Source: Achromobacter pestifer
GTDB lineage: Bacteria > Pseudomonadota > Gammaproteobacteria > Burkholderiales > Burkholderiaceae_B
NCBI RefSeq assembly: GCF_902859625.1
Contig: NZ_CADIJX010000004.1
Location: 248,001-312,000 of the forward strand
Length of the DNA stretch: 64,000 nt
Direction of reading: 5' to 3'
How positions within the stretch are numbered: the stretch's first letter is position 1; every line of letters begins with the position of its first letter. This document shows positions 10,701-17,941 of this stretch, piece by piece. A program made the position numbers and the translations under genes. The notes under the pieces were generated by a model. That model saw only the letters and a list, made by a program, of their open reading frames with translations. It was not told the DNA's origin and ran no database searches.

Positions 10701-10954
10701 CCTTGCGGTCCTATGTCGCGGGCGGCATGAGTTTCCTGAACGGCGGCGACGTCGTGACGACCATGCAGCTAAGCGGGTTCAACACGACGCCGTTCTCGTT
10801 GAGATCCGGGATGCCGAAGACCTACGGCAATCTGTCGGCCGGCCTGGAATACATCACGCCCAAGGGCATGGAACTGAAAACGGAATATGCATTGCGCGGC
10901 AACGGGCAGTACCGGGACCAGTCCCTGACGTTGCGCGCGGCCTACCGTTTCTGA
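4778..10954 (+). CDS. Large glycine-rich autotransporter adhesin-like protein
   Basis: 2058 residues from the ATG at 4778. The frame stays open upstream to 4559, but only the ATG at 4778 places a signal peptide (hydrophobic LSWLALLLQAGISVV, cleavage after A-Y-A near residue 40) at the N terminus. The passenger of about 1700 residues is dominated by a recurring unit with consensus SxGIxAQSxGGGGGxxG, about 15 copies spaced roughly 50-120 residues apart and interleaved with T-I-x-N-x-G beta-helix-like strands. From about residue 1760 to the C-terminal Y-R-F is a typical 12-strand autotransporter beta-barrel. Cysteines are rare: a CC pair near residue 50 and two at the start of the barrel. It is therefore a type Va secreted surface protein. 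Adhesion is inferred from the family. No protease catalytic triad was recognised. Confidence 0.92.
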   Translation: MTSKQVLPKPTHTGLRLSWLALLLQAGISVVYVFGRPAYAQSAQLTYDLRGADGTCCSSGGHPDNGHDGQWGQRDFVQADGNLNINAQSPGQTGILINVSGGNGGNGRDSSTNHWGGNGGGGRVIDYTLSASQVTATGRGIDLYSAGGNGGLWGNAGGPNGGYGIGGDGHQAGITLNNATVIGTGFGVAVQSWGGAGTDSALADGFDSAYTAGHGGSAGGATVILQGTTSVTARGPGPDAVSAGVGLISAGGSGGTAEHAGDFGGHSDAGRGGDASTITFTSSAGSSVTGQGDGVYGVIARSIGGNASTANGTDTQAAAGGNAGQVSITNGGSITVNGNRAIGVYALSQGGNGGNGGDGSWADGHNGGAGGTPGAITITNTGTITTGAIGTVGAKGILASVLGGEGGPAGANGAFGRGGDGGAGAVAGQAITIVNDGRISTFGNDAAAVTVNSAGGGGGMAASSNGIIAVGGGHGGAGGNGGSVAMTNTGGIDTSGDNSAAVTLQSIGGGGGLGGDANATGIITSVAIGGTGGAAGNGGLVQFSSQGKVLTRAGNASGVVLQSIGGGGGSGGSATAVGVGVGLNVTVATGGKGGSGGYGGTVSFTQASQGTITTLGAHSNGVLAQSIGGGGGNGGLANARAITIAPPLGDNPSGTVTLAISNGGVGQGAGDGGTVTFANDGLISTAAAQSNGIVAQSIGGGGGNGGGVLAPVKTPTIGNSLIDLQLSVRHGAQGGSGGNGGRVQAGNSSTGHIVTLDTGSAGIVAQSIGGGGGNGGIVQAHDANSFNDILGSPANLAGLLDKAASWLENGPQLAFSKAVSLSVGVTTGGSGAGGGAASPFNVRNDGTISTAGNHAPGIIAQSIGGGGGNAGMIDSAGASTLLSSIDALIKAAESGAQNLFTLALPQTNITHQNGGNGGSGGAGGGTASDPAIVVNTGTITTQGIGSAGIVAQSVGGGGGKSTASGQDLQAVVSAGAGDKAPAIIDQITRIINLLGTKGGSVLGSLINMQNGGVAGASGSGGVVTVDASAATSRIGTQGYQAPGILAQSVGGGGGISAVDQPLYLWSATTATLALGAAGAQGQNGETSTGGAANVIHGGTLTTQAGASAGIIAQSVGGGGGLSTLALRNASLATIQQSASLAISLGSAYPSAINEIFTTSQVSGGAVSVSNNTGSIATLGVFSPGIIAQSVGGGGGMAVASSSASLTSTDIQLGSTATNATGPYSPNLTGSGGNVTVANLGGIINTSGALSFGLLTQSVGGGGGLVTIDNGAGPVARAANITFGSSSPMIGTGGVVTVTQDVGGSIFTSGTNSHGIVAQSIGGGGGIAGLATQPGLTTLKAVASPAVGGDGNTVNLSIGGMVATSGNGAAGVLAQSVGGGGGLTGDQSSARYTTNLIQNAGLTGGEGNGGSINVTVVTGGTVQTSGANAPAILAMSIGGGGVFKDGVLYQYSTPDNHLTYGGPITINLGQAAQVAAAGANSPAIVALSNGANGGGRPISINLDQNALLSANGSSGTAILTIAPLASTTITNAGTIQAKTAIDTSGQTVVNNNGTVAGDVLMGSASTFNNNAGGTLYSGARFQGDLVNAGTLNPGGPGVYMTTSLTGTLNNTGVYRPDLDFGGHNSDFIAVSGASVFSGTVNPVLRNPVKNVWLGIGHFDAPQTSVPKTASDSPLFQYALKNNGGGGGMRDPLISVDANFTPSAFPINADRTGIANSLQGLWNQGNRSSASLFDKFTGIQTAEQYRDALNGVAHDGQFARAANQIHASYASMSRMMSCPTFVGESTILREGNCVWTRLDTNWTERKSTSDDEGYRIRQSTLTLGAQREIATNWFLGGSMSYAYGKTSSSSDLSGNSDTFSGGLALKYNNAPWQIAVAVHGGVEKSRMSRGTLDGVAKSKPESSFLAARLRTAYEFSQPSWYLRPYVDLDVNHIRQDGYREQGSGVFNLKVRGNDTTSVMVSPMVELGGRKDLDNGSTLRSYVAGGMSFLNGGDVVTTMQLSGFNTTPFSLRSGMPKTYGNLSAGLEYITPKGMELKTEYALRGNGQYRDQSLTLRAAYRF

Positions 10955-10975
10955 TCGAGAGGCCGCTTGGATCAA

Positions 10976-12562
10976 CTACTTGTTGGTCCAGTGCCCCAGC
11001 CCGTTGTCATCGTAGAACTTGATGTCGAAACCTCGGGCCTGCCCCTGATCCATCTTGAAGGTGATGGACGCCAGCGAGTCGACAAGCTCGGCTTCGCCGA
11101 CGGGCGCGAACGCAAACGTGTCGCCGTCCCAATGCCGCATGGGAAAGCGCATGCCCTTGGGGCCCAGCACCAACGTCAAGCCGCCCTCGGCTTCCTGGAT
11201 GTCGGCGGCACCAAAATAGGCGTTGTCGAAACGGCCCACGTACTGCCGCAACGGCTTCGCCGGTGCCGGGTTTGCCGGCTTGGCCTGGGTGGACAGATCG
11301 GCCTGTGGTTCAAAGAACCCCTGCATGGCGCCGTGATAGGCAGCGAACCAATCGCGTGTGGGCTTGCCGTACAAGGCCGTATCGATGAATGTGGCCGCAA
11401 CGGATTCCGCCGCCCCCACCGGGGCGCCGTTGGTCAGCACCACGATGCCGATACCGGCCGACGGCACGATCTTGAACGTCGTTCCCGTGCCCATCAGGAA
11501 TGCGCCGGAATGCCCCATTGAAGGACGCCCGCCCAGTTCCGTATTGACGTTGAAGCCATAGCCGTAAAAGCCAGAGCGCGAATCAAGGTCATGTGCACGC
11601 GCGCTGAATGCCTGGGGAGACAGCGCGGGAAGCAGCGCGCCGGGGGCAATCATCGGCTTGCCTTGGTATTGCCCATCTGCCAACAGCAGCTTCAACCATT
11701 CCGCCAGATCAACGACCGTGGACGATACGCCGCCCGCAGGCGCTTGCTGGTCCGCGTCGCGCTGGCCCAAGGGCACAAAGACGCCTTTCTGATAGCCGTG
11801 CAGCACGGCGCGATTGCCGCGTGCCTCGAAGTCGCCGTAACGGTAGCTCGTCTCCTTCATGCCGAGCGGTTTGAACAACAAGTCATCGGCCAACGCTTCC
11901 CACGGTTGGCCCGCCGCGCGAGCGACCGCCTCCGCACCAATCGTCGTGCTGAAGTTCGCGTAGTGATAGGACGTCCGAAAGGCGTCCAGCGGCAATTGGC
12001 GCAGGCGCGCGATGACGTCGTTTCGCTTGAACCCCAGATCTTCCAGATCGTCCCCGGAGGTGCCCGGCAACCCTGAGCGATGCGCGAAGAAATCGCCGAT
12101 CGTTCCGTGCTCCGATACATAAGCGTTGCTTAGCTTGAAGTCGGGCAGATACCGGGCCACCGGATCGTCCCACGCCACCGTGCCCTTTGACACCTCGATC
12201 GCCGCCACCGTCGCCGATAGCGACTTGGAGACCGAGGCAATCTGGAACACCGTCCGCGCATCCACGGGCGCATTTTTTCCCACCTCGCGCGTGCCGTAGC
12301 CCCGCGCCAGCACCGTCTTGCCATCGATGACCACGGCAACCGCCATGCCTGGCACGCGGCTGCGTTTCATGATGTCTTCAACAATTCCCGGCAAGTCCTT
12401 GACGGCCTTATCCTTGCTTGCCTTCGGGATCGCAATGACGTCCGCGGGCGGATTCGGTTTGTGCTCAATGGATATCGGCTGAGCCCCCGCCGCCATGGGC
12501 GCAAGGGAACCGCCCAGCGTAACCAGGCATGCCGCCGCGATAAGTGACTTTCTGTTTGTCAT
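10976..12562 (-). CDS. Class C beta-lactamase-family serine hydrolase, exported
   Basis: 528 residues, with a signal peptide of about 28 residues ending A-G-A-Q. The beta-lactamase/transpeptidase fold motifs are visible: SxxK as S110-V-S-K113, YxN as Y201-A-N203, and an H-S-G at 351-353 in the place of K-T-G. A C-terminal DUF3471-like region of about 130 residues follows, as in EstB-type esterases and some peptidases. The start is supported by GAGGG six bases upstream of the ATG. It is the last gene of a three-gene minus-strand operon with ampH and an outer-membrane barrel gene, 7 bp behind the latter. It could be an esterase, a D-aminopeptidase or a carboxypeptidase; a true beta-lactamase is less likely given the H-S-G motif. 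Confidence 0.82.
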   Translation of the reverse strand: MTNRKSLIAAACLVTLGGSLAPMAAGAQPISIEHKPNPPADVIAIPKASKDKAVKDLPGIVEDIMKRSRVPGMAVAVVIDGKTVLARGYGTREVGKNAPVDARTVFQIASVSKSLSATVAAIEVSKGTVAWDDPVARYLPDFKLSNAYVSEHGTIGDFFAHRSGLPGTSGDDLEDLGFKRNDVIARLRQLPLDAFRTSYHYANFSTTIGAEAVARAAGQPWEALADDLLFKPLGMKETSYRYGDFEARGNRAVLHGYQKGVFVPLGQRDADQQAPAGGVSSTVVDLAEWLKLLLADGQYQGKPMIAPGALLPALSPQAFSARAHDLDSRSGFYGYGFNVNTELGGRPSMGHSGAFLMGTGTTFKIVPSAGIGIVVLTNGAPVGAAESVAATFIDTALYGKPTRDWFAAYHGAMQGFFEPQADLSTQAKPANPAPAKPLRQYVGRFDNAYFGAADIQEAEGGLTLVLGPKGMRFPMRHWDGDTFAFAPVGEAELVDSLASITFKMDQGQARGFDIKFYDDNGLGHWTNK

Positions 12563-12569
12563 GATGCCC

Positions 12570-13772
12570 TCAGAATCCCGCTTGATAAGCGATGCGAAAA
12601 ACGCCCTGGTTGATGCGTAGGGCCTGATCGCGTTGATGCGTCAGCCCCGCCTGCACAATGAAGCCGATAGGGGTGACATAGGTCACCGCCCCTGAAATCG
12701 CCCAATCGGTATCGTCCTGAAGCCCGAATTGCGCCAGCTTGCGTTCACTGCCGGACAGCTTGCGCACAGCGGCTGTCGCCGTCAGCTGCCAGCGGTCGCG
12801 CGACAGCGACACCGATGTCACGCCATTGCCGTTGGACACCGGCGCCCCCCGGAAGGCGCTGGAGAAAGTCGCCTCGTTGAACCAGCTGACATTCCATGCG
12901 TTGCCCAACGGGGCGTCGTAGCGCAGCCGGGCCGACACCGTGTTGGCGCTTTCGCCCTGGCCCGGATCCACGTGCAGCCGACCCGCATCCACTCCGCCCG
13001 ACCACCGTTCCAGGCCCGGCAGGTCGCGAAAATCGTATGACAGGATGAACGACTTCAATTGGTCGCTGAACGCTGGCGGTTGGTCGGGCCGGATGAATCC
13101 CTGATCCAGGCTCAAGCGATGGTTCAGGCCGGTATCGTCACGCTTGAACAGTACCGCGGCCACGGAGTGTGTCCCGTTGCCCGCAGGCGCAAAGGTGTAG
13201 CGTCCGCCCAATCCAATCGACCCGCGAAACTCGGCGTTCTCGTTGAAGCCGCTATACAAGCCGTCGATGACATGCCAGGCGTCGCCAAAGCCAAGATCCA
13301 TCTTGCCGCCATACAGCGCGTAGTTGTCGGCGGTATAGGCGGCGAACAGGTTGTCCAGATTGACGCCCAGGTCGGAAAACGCATTGTCTTTCGTTTCATT
13401 GGTCGACGAATTGAACGTGGCTTTCGTTCGGATCGAGAATTCCCGTGTCAGCTGCAAGACCAGCGCGGCTTCCGCCGTGGGCTGCACGCTGCTCCAGTGC
13501 GAACGCGGAATCTGCCCGTTGTCGTCCTTGATGCCAAAGAATTCGGTGTACCCGGTCATCAGCAGAAACCGGCCGTTCAAACGCGGATAGGCGGCATCTC
13601 CGTCGCCCAGTTCGCTGTAGGGCGTCAGGAAGATTTCCGTCTTGAAGATATCCCTGGCGTCTTGCGCGGACGCGCCTTGCATCGCCACTGCGCATGACGC
13701 CAGACAGGCAACCTTGCGGATCCATCGGCCCAATGACATGCCCCTCATCCGACATGGGACCGGCCCGCTCAC
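12570..13772 (-). CDS. Outer-membrane beta-barrel protein, porin-like
   Basis: 400 residues if the GTG at 13772 is used, which overlaps the TGA of ampH (GTGA) and suggests translational coupling. ATGs at 13748 and 13739 are alternative starts, all before the signal peptide (hydrophobic stretch ending in G-A-S-A near residue 35). The mature part alternates short polar and aromatic beta strands and ends in Phe (Y-Q-A-G-F), the usual C-terminal signature for BamA-assembled barrels. It contains no lipobox or catalytic motif. I cannot place it in a specific porin family. Its position between two class-C-type serine hydrolases suggests transport of a substrate or product of those enzymes, which is inference only. 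Confidence 0.7.
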   Translation of the reverse strand: MSGPVPCRMRGMSLGRWIRKVACLASCAVAMQGASAQDARDIFKTEIFLTPYSELGDGDAAYPRLNGRFLLMTGYTEFFGIKDDNGQIPRSHWSSVQPTAEAALVLQLTREFSIRTKATFNSSTNETKDNAFSDLGVNLDNLFAAYTADNYALYGGKMDLGFGDAWHVIDGLYSGFNENAEFRGSIGLGGRYTFAPAGNGTHSVAAVLFKRDDTGLNHRLSLDQGFIRPDQPPAFSDQLKSFILSYDFRDLPGLERWSGGVDAGRLHVDPGQGESANTVSARLRYDAPLGNAWNVSWFNEATFSSAFRGAPVSNGNGVTSVSLSRDRWQLTATAAVRKLSGSERKLAQFGLQDDTDWAISGAVTYVTPIGFIVQAGLTHQRDQALRINQGVFRIAYQAGF

Positions 13773-14914
13773 CGCGCCAACTCAGCCGCCAGCTCACGCA
13801 CCTGGGAATGGATATTCCCGAACATGGCGAAGTTCACCCGGCTGGCGACGACGAAGACGCCCAGGTCACGATTCGGCGACAGCACGGCATAGGTCATGAA
13901 TCCGCCCAGGCCACCGCTTTTTCCCAGCAGCAACGGCGTTCCGTTGCGCGGCAGGGTCACCACCCAGCCCAGTCCCATGCCATCGGCGTCGGTGACTTCC
14001 GTCCCCACGACGGACTTCAAGCCGTCATACGGCAACCACAGCGCGTGGTCCAACGCAAAGGCCTCCTTCGCCTGCTTGGCGCCATCCAGATGCCACCGCA
14101 TCCAGCGCACCATGTCGTCAGCCGTGGAATACAAACCGGCGCTGGCATACATGATGTCTGGCGCCGGCGCATTGGGATCCGGCTTGCCAAATGGGTCCAA
14201 CCCGGTCATTAACCGCTTTTTCTGCGAATCATTCAGCGTGTTGGCCGTATCGACCAGGCCCGCCGGCTTCAGCACTTCGTCGGCCAGTACCGTCGAATAG
14301 TCCGCGCCACCCGCCTTCGCCAAGGCATCGCCCAGCAAGCCGAAGCCCAGGTTTGAATACAGCGTGGTGGTGCCGGGCACATAAGCGGGCTGATGACTGC
14401 CGACCCACTTCCAGTAGTACGCCCGGTCAAATGCCGCGAACGGATTGTCGGAAGGCTTCGCGTCCGGATCCGCCAGCTCACGCGGCAGGCCAGCGGAATG
14501 CGTGGCCAGGTCCAGCAGTGTCATCGGACGTCCATTCGTCTCGACGCGGGCCTGCGCCGGCGCATACTTGGCCAGCGGGTCGGTCAGCTTGAGCTTGCCC
14601 TTGGCCGCCAGCGAGGCCAGCACGTCCGTGGCGAACACCTTTGATACCGAGCCGATCCTGAAAACGGAATGTTTGTCGGGTTCAATGCCATTGCCCGGCG
14701 CGGTCTCGCCGTAGCCCTGAATCACCACATCATCGCCACGAACCACCGCGATGAGCAGGCCGGGCGCACCGCCATTGAGAAACAGCTGCATGCCGGCCAT
14801 GGACACGGAATCCTGCAATGCCAGGTCCGTCGCACGGGCCTGACTGGCGCCCAGCACGCAGGCGGCGGTCAGGGCAAGGGTGGTAAAGCGCGATAGAACG
14901 CGAGACGCCAGCAT
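13769..14914 (-). CDS. ampH: AmpH-like D-alanyl-D-alanine carboxypeptidase/endopeptidase
   Basis: 381 residues from the ATG at 14914, chosen because a GAGAG sequence precedes it and a signal peptide (ending S-Q-A-R-A, residues 24-28) begins there. A longer frame to 14959 is open. Penicillin-binding motifs are present: S89-V-S-K92, Y186-S-N188 and K332-S-G-G335. Segments such as GYGETAPGN, DPLAKYAP, LDLATHSAGLPRE and GLYSTADDMVRWM match E. coli AmpH closely in wording and order. AmpH is a periplasmic peptidoglycan DD-peptidase with weak beta-lactamase activity. It heads the operon with the barrel protein and the second hydrolase. Confidence in family is high; orthology to AmpH is likely. Confidence 0.85.
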   Translation of the reverse strand: MLASRVLSRFTTLALTAACVLGASQARATDLALQDSVSMAGMQLFLNGGAPGLLIAVVRGDDVVIQGYGETAPGNGIEPDKHSVFRIGSVSKVFATDVLASLAAKGKLKLTDPLAKYAPAQARVETNGRPMTLLDLATHSAGLPRELADPDAKPSDNPFAAFDRAYYWKWVGSHQPAYVPGTTTLYSNLGFGLLGDALAKAGGADYSTVLADEVLKPAGLVDTANTLNDSQKKRLMTGLDPFGKPDPNAPAPDIMYASAGLYSTADDMVRWMRWHLDGAKQAKEAFALDHALWLPYDGLKSVVGTEVTDADGMGLGWVVTLPRNGTPLLLGKSGGLGGFMTYAVLSPNRDLGVFVVASRVNFAMFGNIHSQVRELAAELAR

Positions 14915-15067
14915 GCCGATTCTCTCAAGGTAGCGCGGGGAACGGAAGTTCCGCCACATGCGGCGATGATCCCAAAAATCGACTCAGCGGCCACTTCCAC
15001 AAGGACGAAACAACATGCCGGCATGACGAACTGCATATCAGGGGCCGCGGCGGGCCAACCGCCAGAC

Positions 15068-15985
15068 TTATATCCCCATGCGCTCGCGCAGCAGTTTCCG
15101 GTAAGAGCGCGATACCGGCCAGGTGCTATCCACCGCCCGCATTCGTATCAGCCACTTGTCGACGCTTCTGCGGTCCACATCCATGACATGCAACGTGTTC
15201 GCAATGGCGGTTCGATGAACCCGGAAGAAGATCTTCTCCGGCAGCAAGGTCGACCACATGCCCAGCGCGCGCGAATCCAGCACCATCGATCCGTCCTCAA
15301 GCCAGATCTCGCTGTAGTTCCCCGCCGACCGCACGCCAACGATCGCGTCGGGCTGCACGCCCCGGACCACGCCGCGCATGCTCAGATACACCACCGACGT
15401 GGCGCTTTCGTACAACGTCGGCCTGGTGTGATCCCGGCTGTTCGCGTACTTGGCCTGCCCGATCAGATTGGCGCACTGGTACAGGGCATTGACCTCGTCG
15501 GCAGACCAGGTCCGGTACTGCGCGGTGGTATCGAAGCCGATGATGCCGTAGAGCTTCTTGTCATGGAAAATCGGCACGCTCAGTACGCTCTTGTTCCCCT
15601 GGCGCTGGAACTCGACCTGAATGGCCCGCGCGGTTCGTGGCAGATCGTCCACATCACGTATGGCCACCGCCTGGCCTTTCACCATGAACCGGTGCAGCCA
15701 GGCAATCAACGTCGTCGGCACGTCCTGAAGCTCGGCGACGAACGGCTGCGTCTGGCCCCGGCACCATTCGTGGGTATTGCGCAGGCGGAGCATGTCAGGA
15801 CGATATTCAATCATCCAGGCCCGATCCACGTCCGATGTCTCGCCCATGAACGCAAGCAACTCCGATATGGCGTCATCGGCGGGACGTTTAAGCAGGCTCA
15901 TCGCGCAGTGGTACAGCCAGTCCGATGACGGACTGGGTTCAAGTACGGTTGCGATGTGCGTCGTGTACTGACCAGCATCCTTCAC
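15068..15985 (-). CDS. GAF-LytTR transcriptional regulator
   Basis: 305 residues from a GTG at 15985, chosen because AAGGGA lies seven bases upstream; an ATG at 16048 would add 21 residues with no clear ribosome site. The N-terminal two thirds form a GAF-type sensor (segments PIFHDKKLYGIIGFD and RTWSADEVNALYQCANLIG). The C-terminal 100 residues are a LytTR DNA-binding domain (GNYSEIWLEDGSMVL, FFRVHRTAIAN, VSRSYRKLLRERMGI). No phosphoacceptor receiver domain is present, so a bound ligand probably controls it directly. It sits alone, downstream of hipA on the same strand. A copy of the putative HipB operator lies 127 bp upstream, so it may be controlled by HipB. Confidence 0.83.
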   Translation of the reverse strand: MKDAGQYTTHIATVLEPSPSSDWLYHCAMSLLKRPADDAISELLAFMGETSDVDRAWMIEYRPDMLRLRNTHEWCRGQTQPFVAELQDVPTTLIAWLHRFMVKGQAVAIRDVDDLPRTARAIQVEFQRQGNKSVLSVPIFHDKKLYGIIGFDTTAQYRTWSADEVNALYQCANLIGQAKYANSRDHTRPTLYESATSVVYLSMRGVVRGVQPDAIVGVRSAGNYSEIWLEDGSMVLDSRALGMWSTLLPEKIFFRVHRTAIANTLHVMDVDRRSVDKWLIRMRAVDSTWPVSRSYRKLLRERMGI

Positions 15986-16111
15986 GTGCGATTCCCTTGG
16001 GCGGCCGGATTGAGCCTTATCCAGGCGGCTGGCTGCCCAGCGCGCCAAGCGGGAATTTTCTCTCCGGTAACGGAGAATGACAAGAACTTGCGAAGGTGAA
16101 TGATTGATGCG

Positions 16112-16135
16112 AAATACAAATCACTGTTTGTATTC
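16112..16135. promoter_or_regulatory. Putative HipB-type operator upstream of the GAF-LytTR gene
   Basis: AAATACA at 16112-16118, ten spacer bases, then TGTATTC at 16129-16135. It is the same AAATACA-N10-TGTATTT pattern as the two sites before hipB, with one mismatch. It lies between the hipA stop and the regulator start, in the probable promoter region of the regulator. Binding is inferred. Confidence 0.5.
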
Positions 16136-16155
16136 AAAAACCAGGCCAAACCCCC

Positions 16156-17508
16156 TTACGCCGCAAGCTTGTCAGCTGCCGCCTGCAATCCGTTCAGAAT
16201 GCTGTCGGCAAGCGACGGGGGAAATCCCTGCGGAAGCTTGGCCCGAACCGCGCGTACGACTTCCGGGGTGCGCACAATCAGATCATCGACGACGCATTGC
16301 GCCCCGCGGCCATCGACGGTCACAACGCCATAGCGTTCACCCATGGCCAGCCAATGGCGGCGACGGATATCCCGCATTCTCCAGTGCGCGCTCTTCGAGC
16401 GTACCGCCATGGCCATCTTCGCCTTGAATGGTGACAACTTTCCCGGACCTTCGCCCAGGAACGGAAGCGCCGAGATCACGTCGTACAGCGGCGTCAGTTC
16501 GTAGGCGCCACCGGGCCGCAGGAACAGGCTGAAGTTCTTCGCGTGGCCGTCTGTTGCGCACAGCATCCAGAACAGCACCTGCGCCTGAAAAAAAGTCCGT
16601 CTGTCATGCCCCACCCGGCTGGAAGTTTCCAGCAGGCGCATGATCCGATCCATTCCGGGGCCGCCATCGGCCTCATGCTTCAAATGCGGCGGCGTGGCCG
16701 TGGCCTGGCACATGTCCTCTTGCGGCAATCGAACCATCCAGGATGCTTCGCCGTCGCGCTCCCACCACATTCGGTCAAAGCGCTTCACCGCAAGCACCTT
16801 GATGTCTTCGAACATCAGTGGCTCACTGTGTGCGACCGGCAGTCCGTAGGCCGCCAGAATCTCCAGACACAGCCATTCGTTTTCAACGGATTCGCTCAGG
16901 TCGAGTTTCATGTTCCCGACCAAACCCATCGGCAGTTTGAGGATGTGCGACGTTGGCGTTGAGCCTTGCGGCCGGCACCATTGCCCGTCAAAACGCAACA
17001 AGGCCGTCTTCTCCTGCGCACCCGCGATGGAAATGCGGAACTCGTCGGCCTTGGCATCAGGCGATTCCAGCGCTGCTGGCGCTACCGTTCCACGCAATAG
17101 CATCGCCACCTGGGACTCGCTCAGCGGCGTTGCCTGTACTGACTTCACATCAACCGGCTGCTCTTTTTCTGGAAGTATCTGTAGGGCGCCCACGCAATCG
17201 CGTCCCACTTCAGACAACAGGTCAAAGGCGTCCGTCGAACCGGCTCTATAGCGGCGCGCGACACGTTCGCGGATGTCCTTGCTGTCCGGCAATAAGTTCT
17301 CAAAGTATGCGCGGACGGCGTCACCGCGATGCGGTGCGTTGCCAGGGGTGAAGGGCAGCGACAACGACAACGGCCGGCCCTGCTCTGAGGCGACCCAGTC
17401 GTTGTCGTACTGTAGTGTTTCGCCGGCGTGGGGCAGAATGCGCCACAAGCCAACGAACGAGCCATTCATCCAAAGACCCAGAGTCCGCGTATGAGAGCGC
17501 CGCCCCAT
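16156..17508 (-). CDS. hipA: HipA-family serine/threonine kinase toxin
   Basis: 450 residues from the ATG at 17508, two bases downstream of the hipB stop codon; a longer frame to 17577 would run into hipB. HipA kinase features are visible: the N-terminal HipA subdomain (LGLWMNGSFVGLW), the ATP-binding GAQEKTALL segment, NEWLCLEILAAYGLPVA with a following VKRFDR, the catalytic loop DGHAKNFSLFL and the metal-binding PLYDVISALP. All catalytic residues appear intact. E. coli HipA phosphorylates GltX and causes persistence; this homologue's target is unknown. Two-gene operon with hipB, which would autoregulate it. The gene has ordinary GC-rich codon use, unlike its AT-rich flanks. Confidence 0.92.
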   Translation of the reverse strand: MGRRSHTRTLGLWMNGSFVGLWRILPHAGETLQYDNDWVASEQGRPLSLSLPFTPGNAPHRGDAVRAYFENLLPDSKDIRERVARRYRAGSTDAFDLLSEVGRDCVGALQILPEKEQPVDVKSVQATPLSESQVAMLLRGTVAPAALESPDAKADEFRISIAGAQEKTALLRFDGQWCRPQGSTPTSHILKLPMGLVGNMKLDLSESVENEWLCLEILAAYGLPVAHSEPLMFEDIKVLAVKRFDRMWWERDGEASWMVRLPQEDMCQATATPPHLKHEADGGPGMDRIMRLLETSSRVGHDRRTFFQAQVLFWMLCATDGHAKNFSLFLRPGGAYELTPLYDVISALPFLGEGPGKLSPFKAKMAMAVRSKSAHWRMRDIRRRHWLAMGERYGVVTVDGRGAQCVVDDLIVRTPEVVRAVRAKLPQGFPPSLADSILNGLQAAADKLAA

Positions 17509-17512
17509 GGGA

Positions 17513-17770
17513 TCACCAATTCGGTCCAGAGGGCGTCTGGTGCGGCGCATCGCCGGCTTCCCGTAGGACGAGTTCAACCCCCAGGATGTTCAGAAGGCGC
17601 AACAGGCGGTCAGTGCTGACCTTCTCGGCATTACGCTCCAATGCGGAAAGTGTCTGCTGAGTGACCCCAAGCCGAAGCGCAACGTCGGACTGGGTCAAGC
17701 CGGCCTGCTTGCGGAATCCCTGAAGGAGCGCCGGCAACTGCTCTGCGGTACGAACCGTAAAGTCGGGCAT
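17513..17770 (-). CDS. hipB: HipB-family antitoxin, Xre-type DNA-binding protein
   Basis: 85 residues from the ATG at 17770, preceded by AAGG with a five-base gap; an ATG further up at 17848 would run through the predicted operators. The central part is a Cro/C1 helix-turn-helix (QAGLTQSDVALRLGVTQQTL, about residues 24-43). Antitoxins of this type bind their toxin and repress the operon. The gene is followed two bases later by hipA. The two inverted repeats just upstream are probable operator sites. Confidence 0.9.
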   Translation of the reverse strand: MPDFTVRTAEQLPALLQGFRKQAGLTQSDVALRLGVTQQTLSALERNAEKVSTDRLLRLLNILGVELVLREAGDAPHQTPSGPNW

Positions 17771-17820
17771 ACAAACCTTAAGCTGTGTTCCGATGCCGCT
17801 GAGCTTAGTTTGCCCCTTTG

Positions 17821-17871
17821 AAATACACAAGATAGGTTGTATATTCAAAATACAGTTTTTGATTTGTATTT
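17821..17871. promoter_or_regulatory. Paired inverted repeats in the hipBA promoter, putative HipB operators
   Basis: Two copies of AAATACA-N10-TGTATTT. Site 1 is AAATACA 17821-17827 with TGTATAT 17838-17844 (one mismatch). Site 2 is AAATACA 17848-17854 with TGTATTT 17865-17871 (perfect). Their starts are 27 bp apart. A further half-site, ATATACA, is at 17875-17881. The stretch is markedly AT-rich. HipB binding is inferred from position and symmetry. Confidence 0.6.
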
Positions 17872-17941
17872 CAGATATACAACTTATAGGCTGTTGAAAA
17901 TTCGCATGACGTGCCAGCCGGGTGCGCCGACACCGCCGCCG

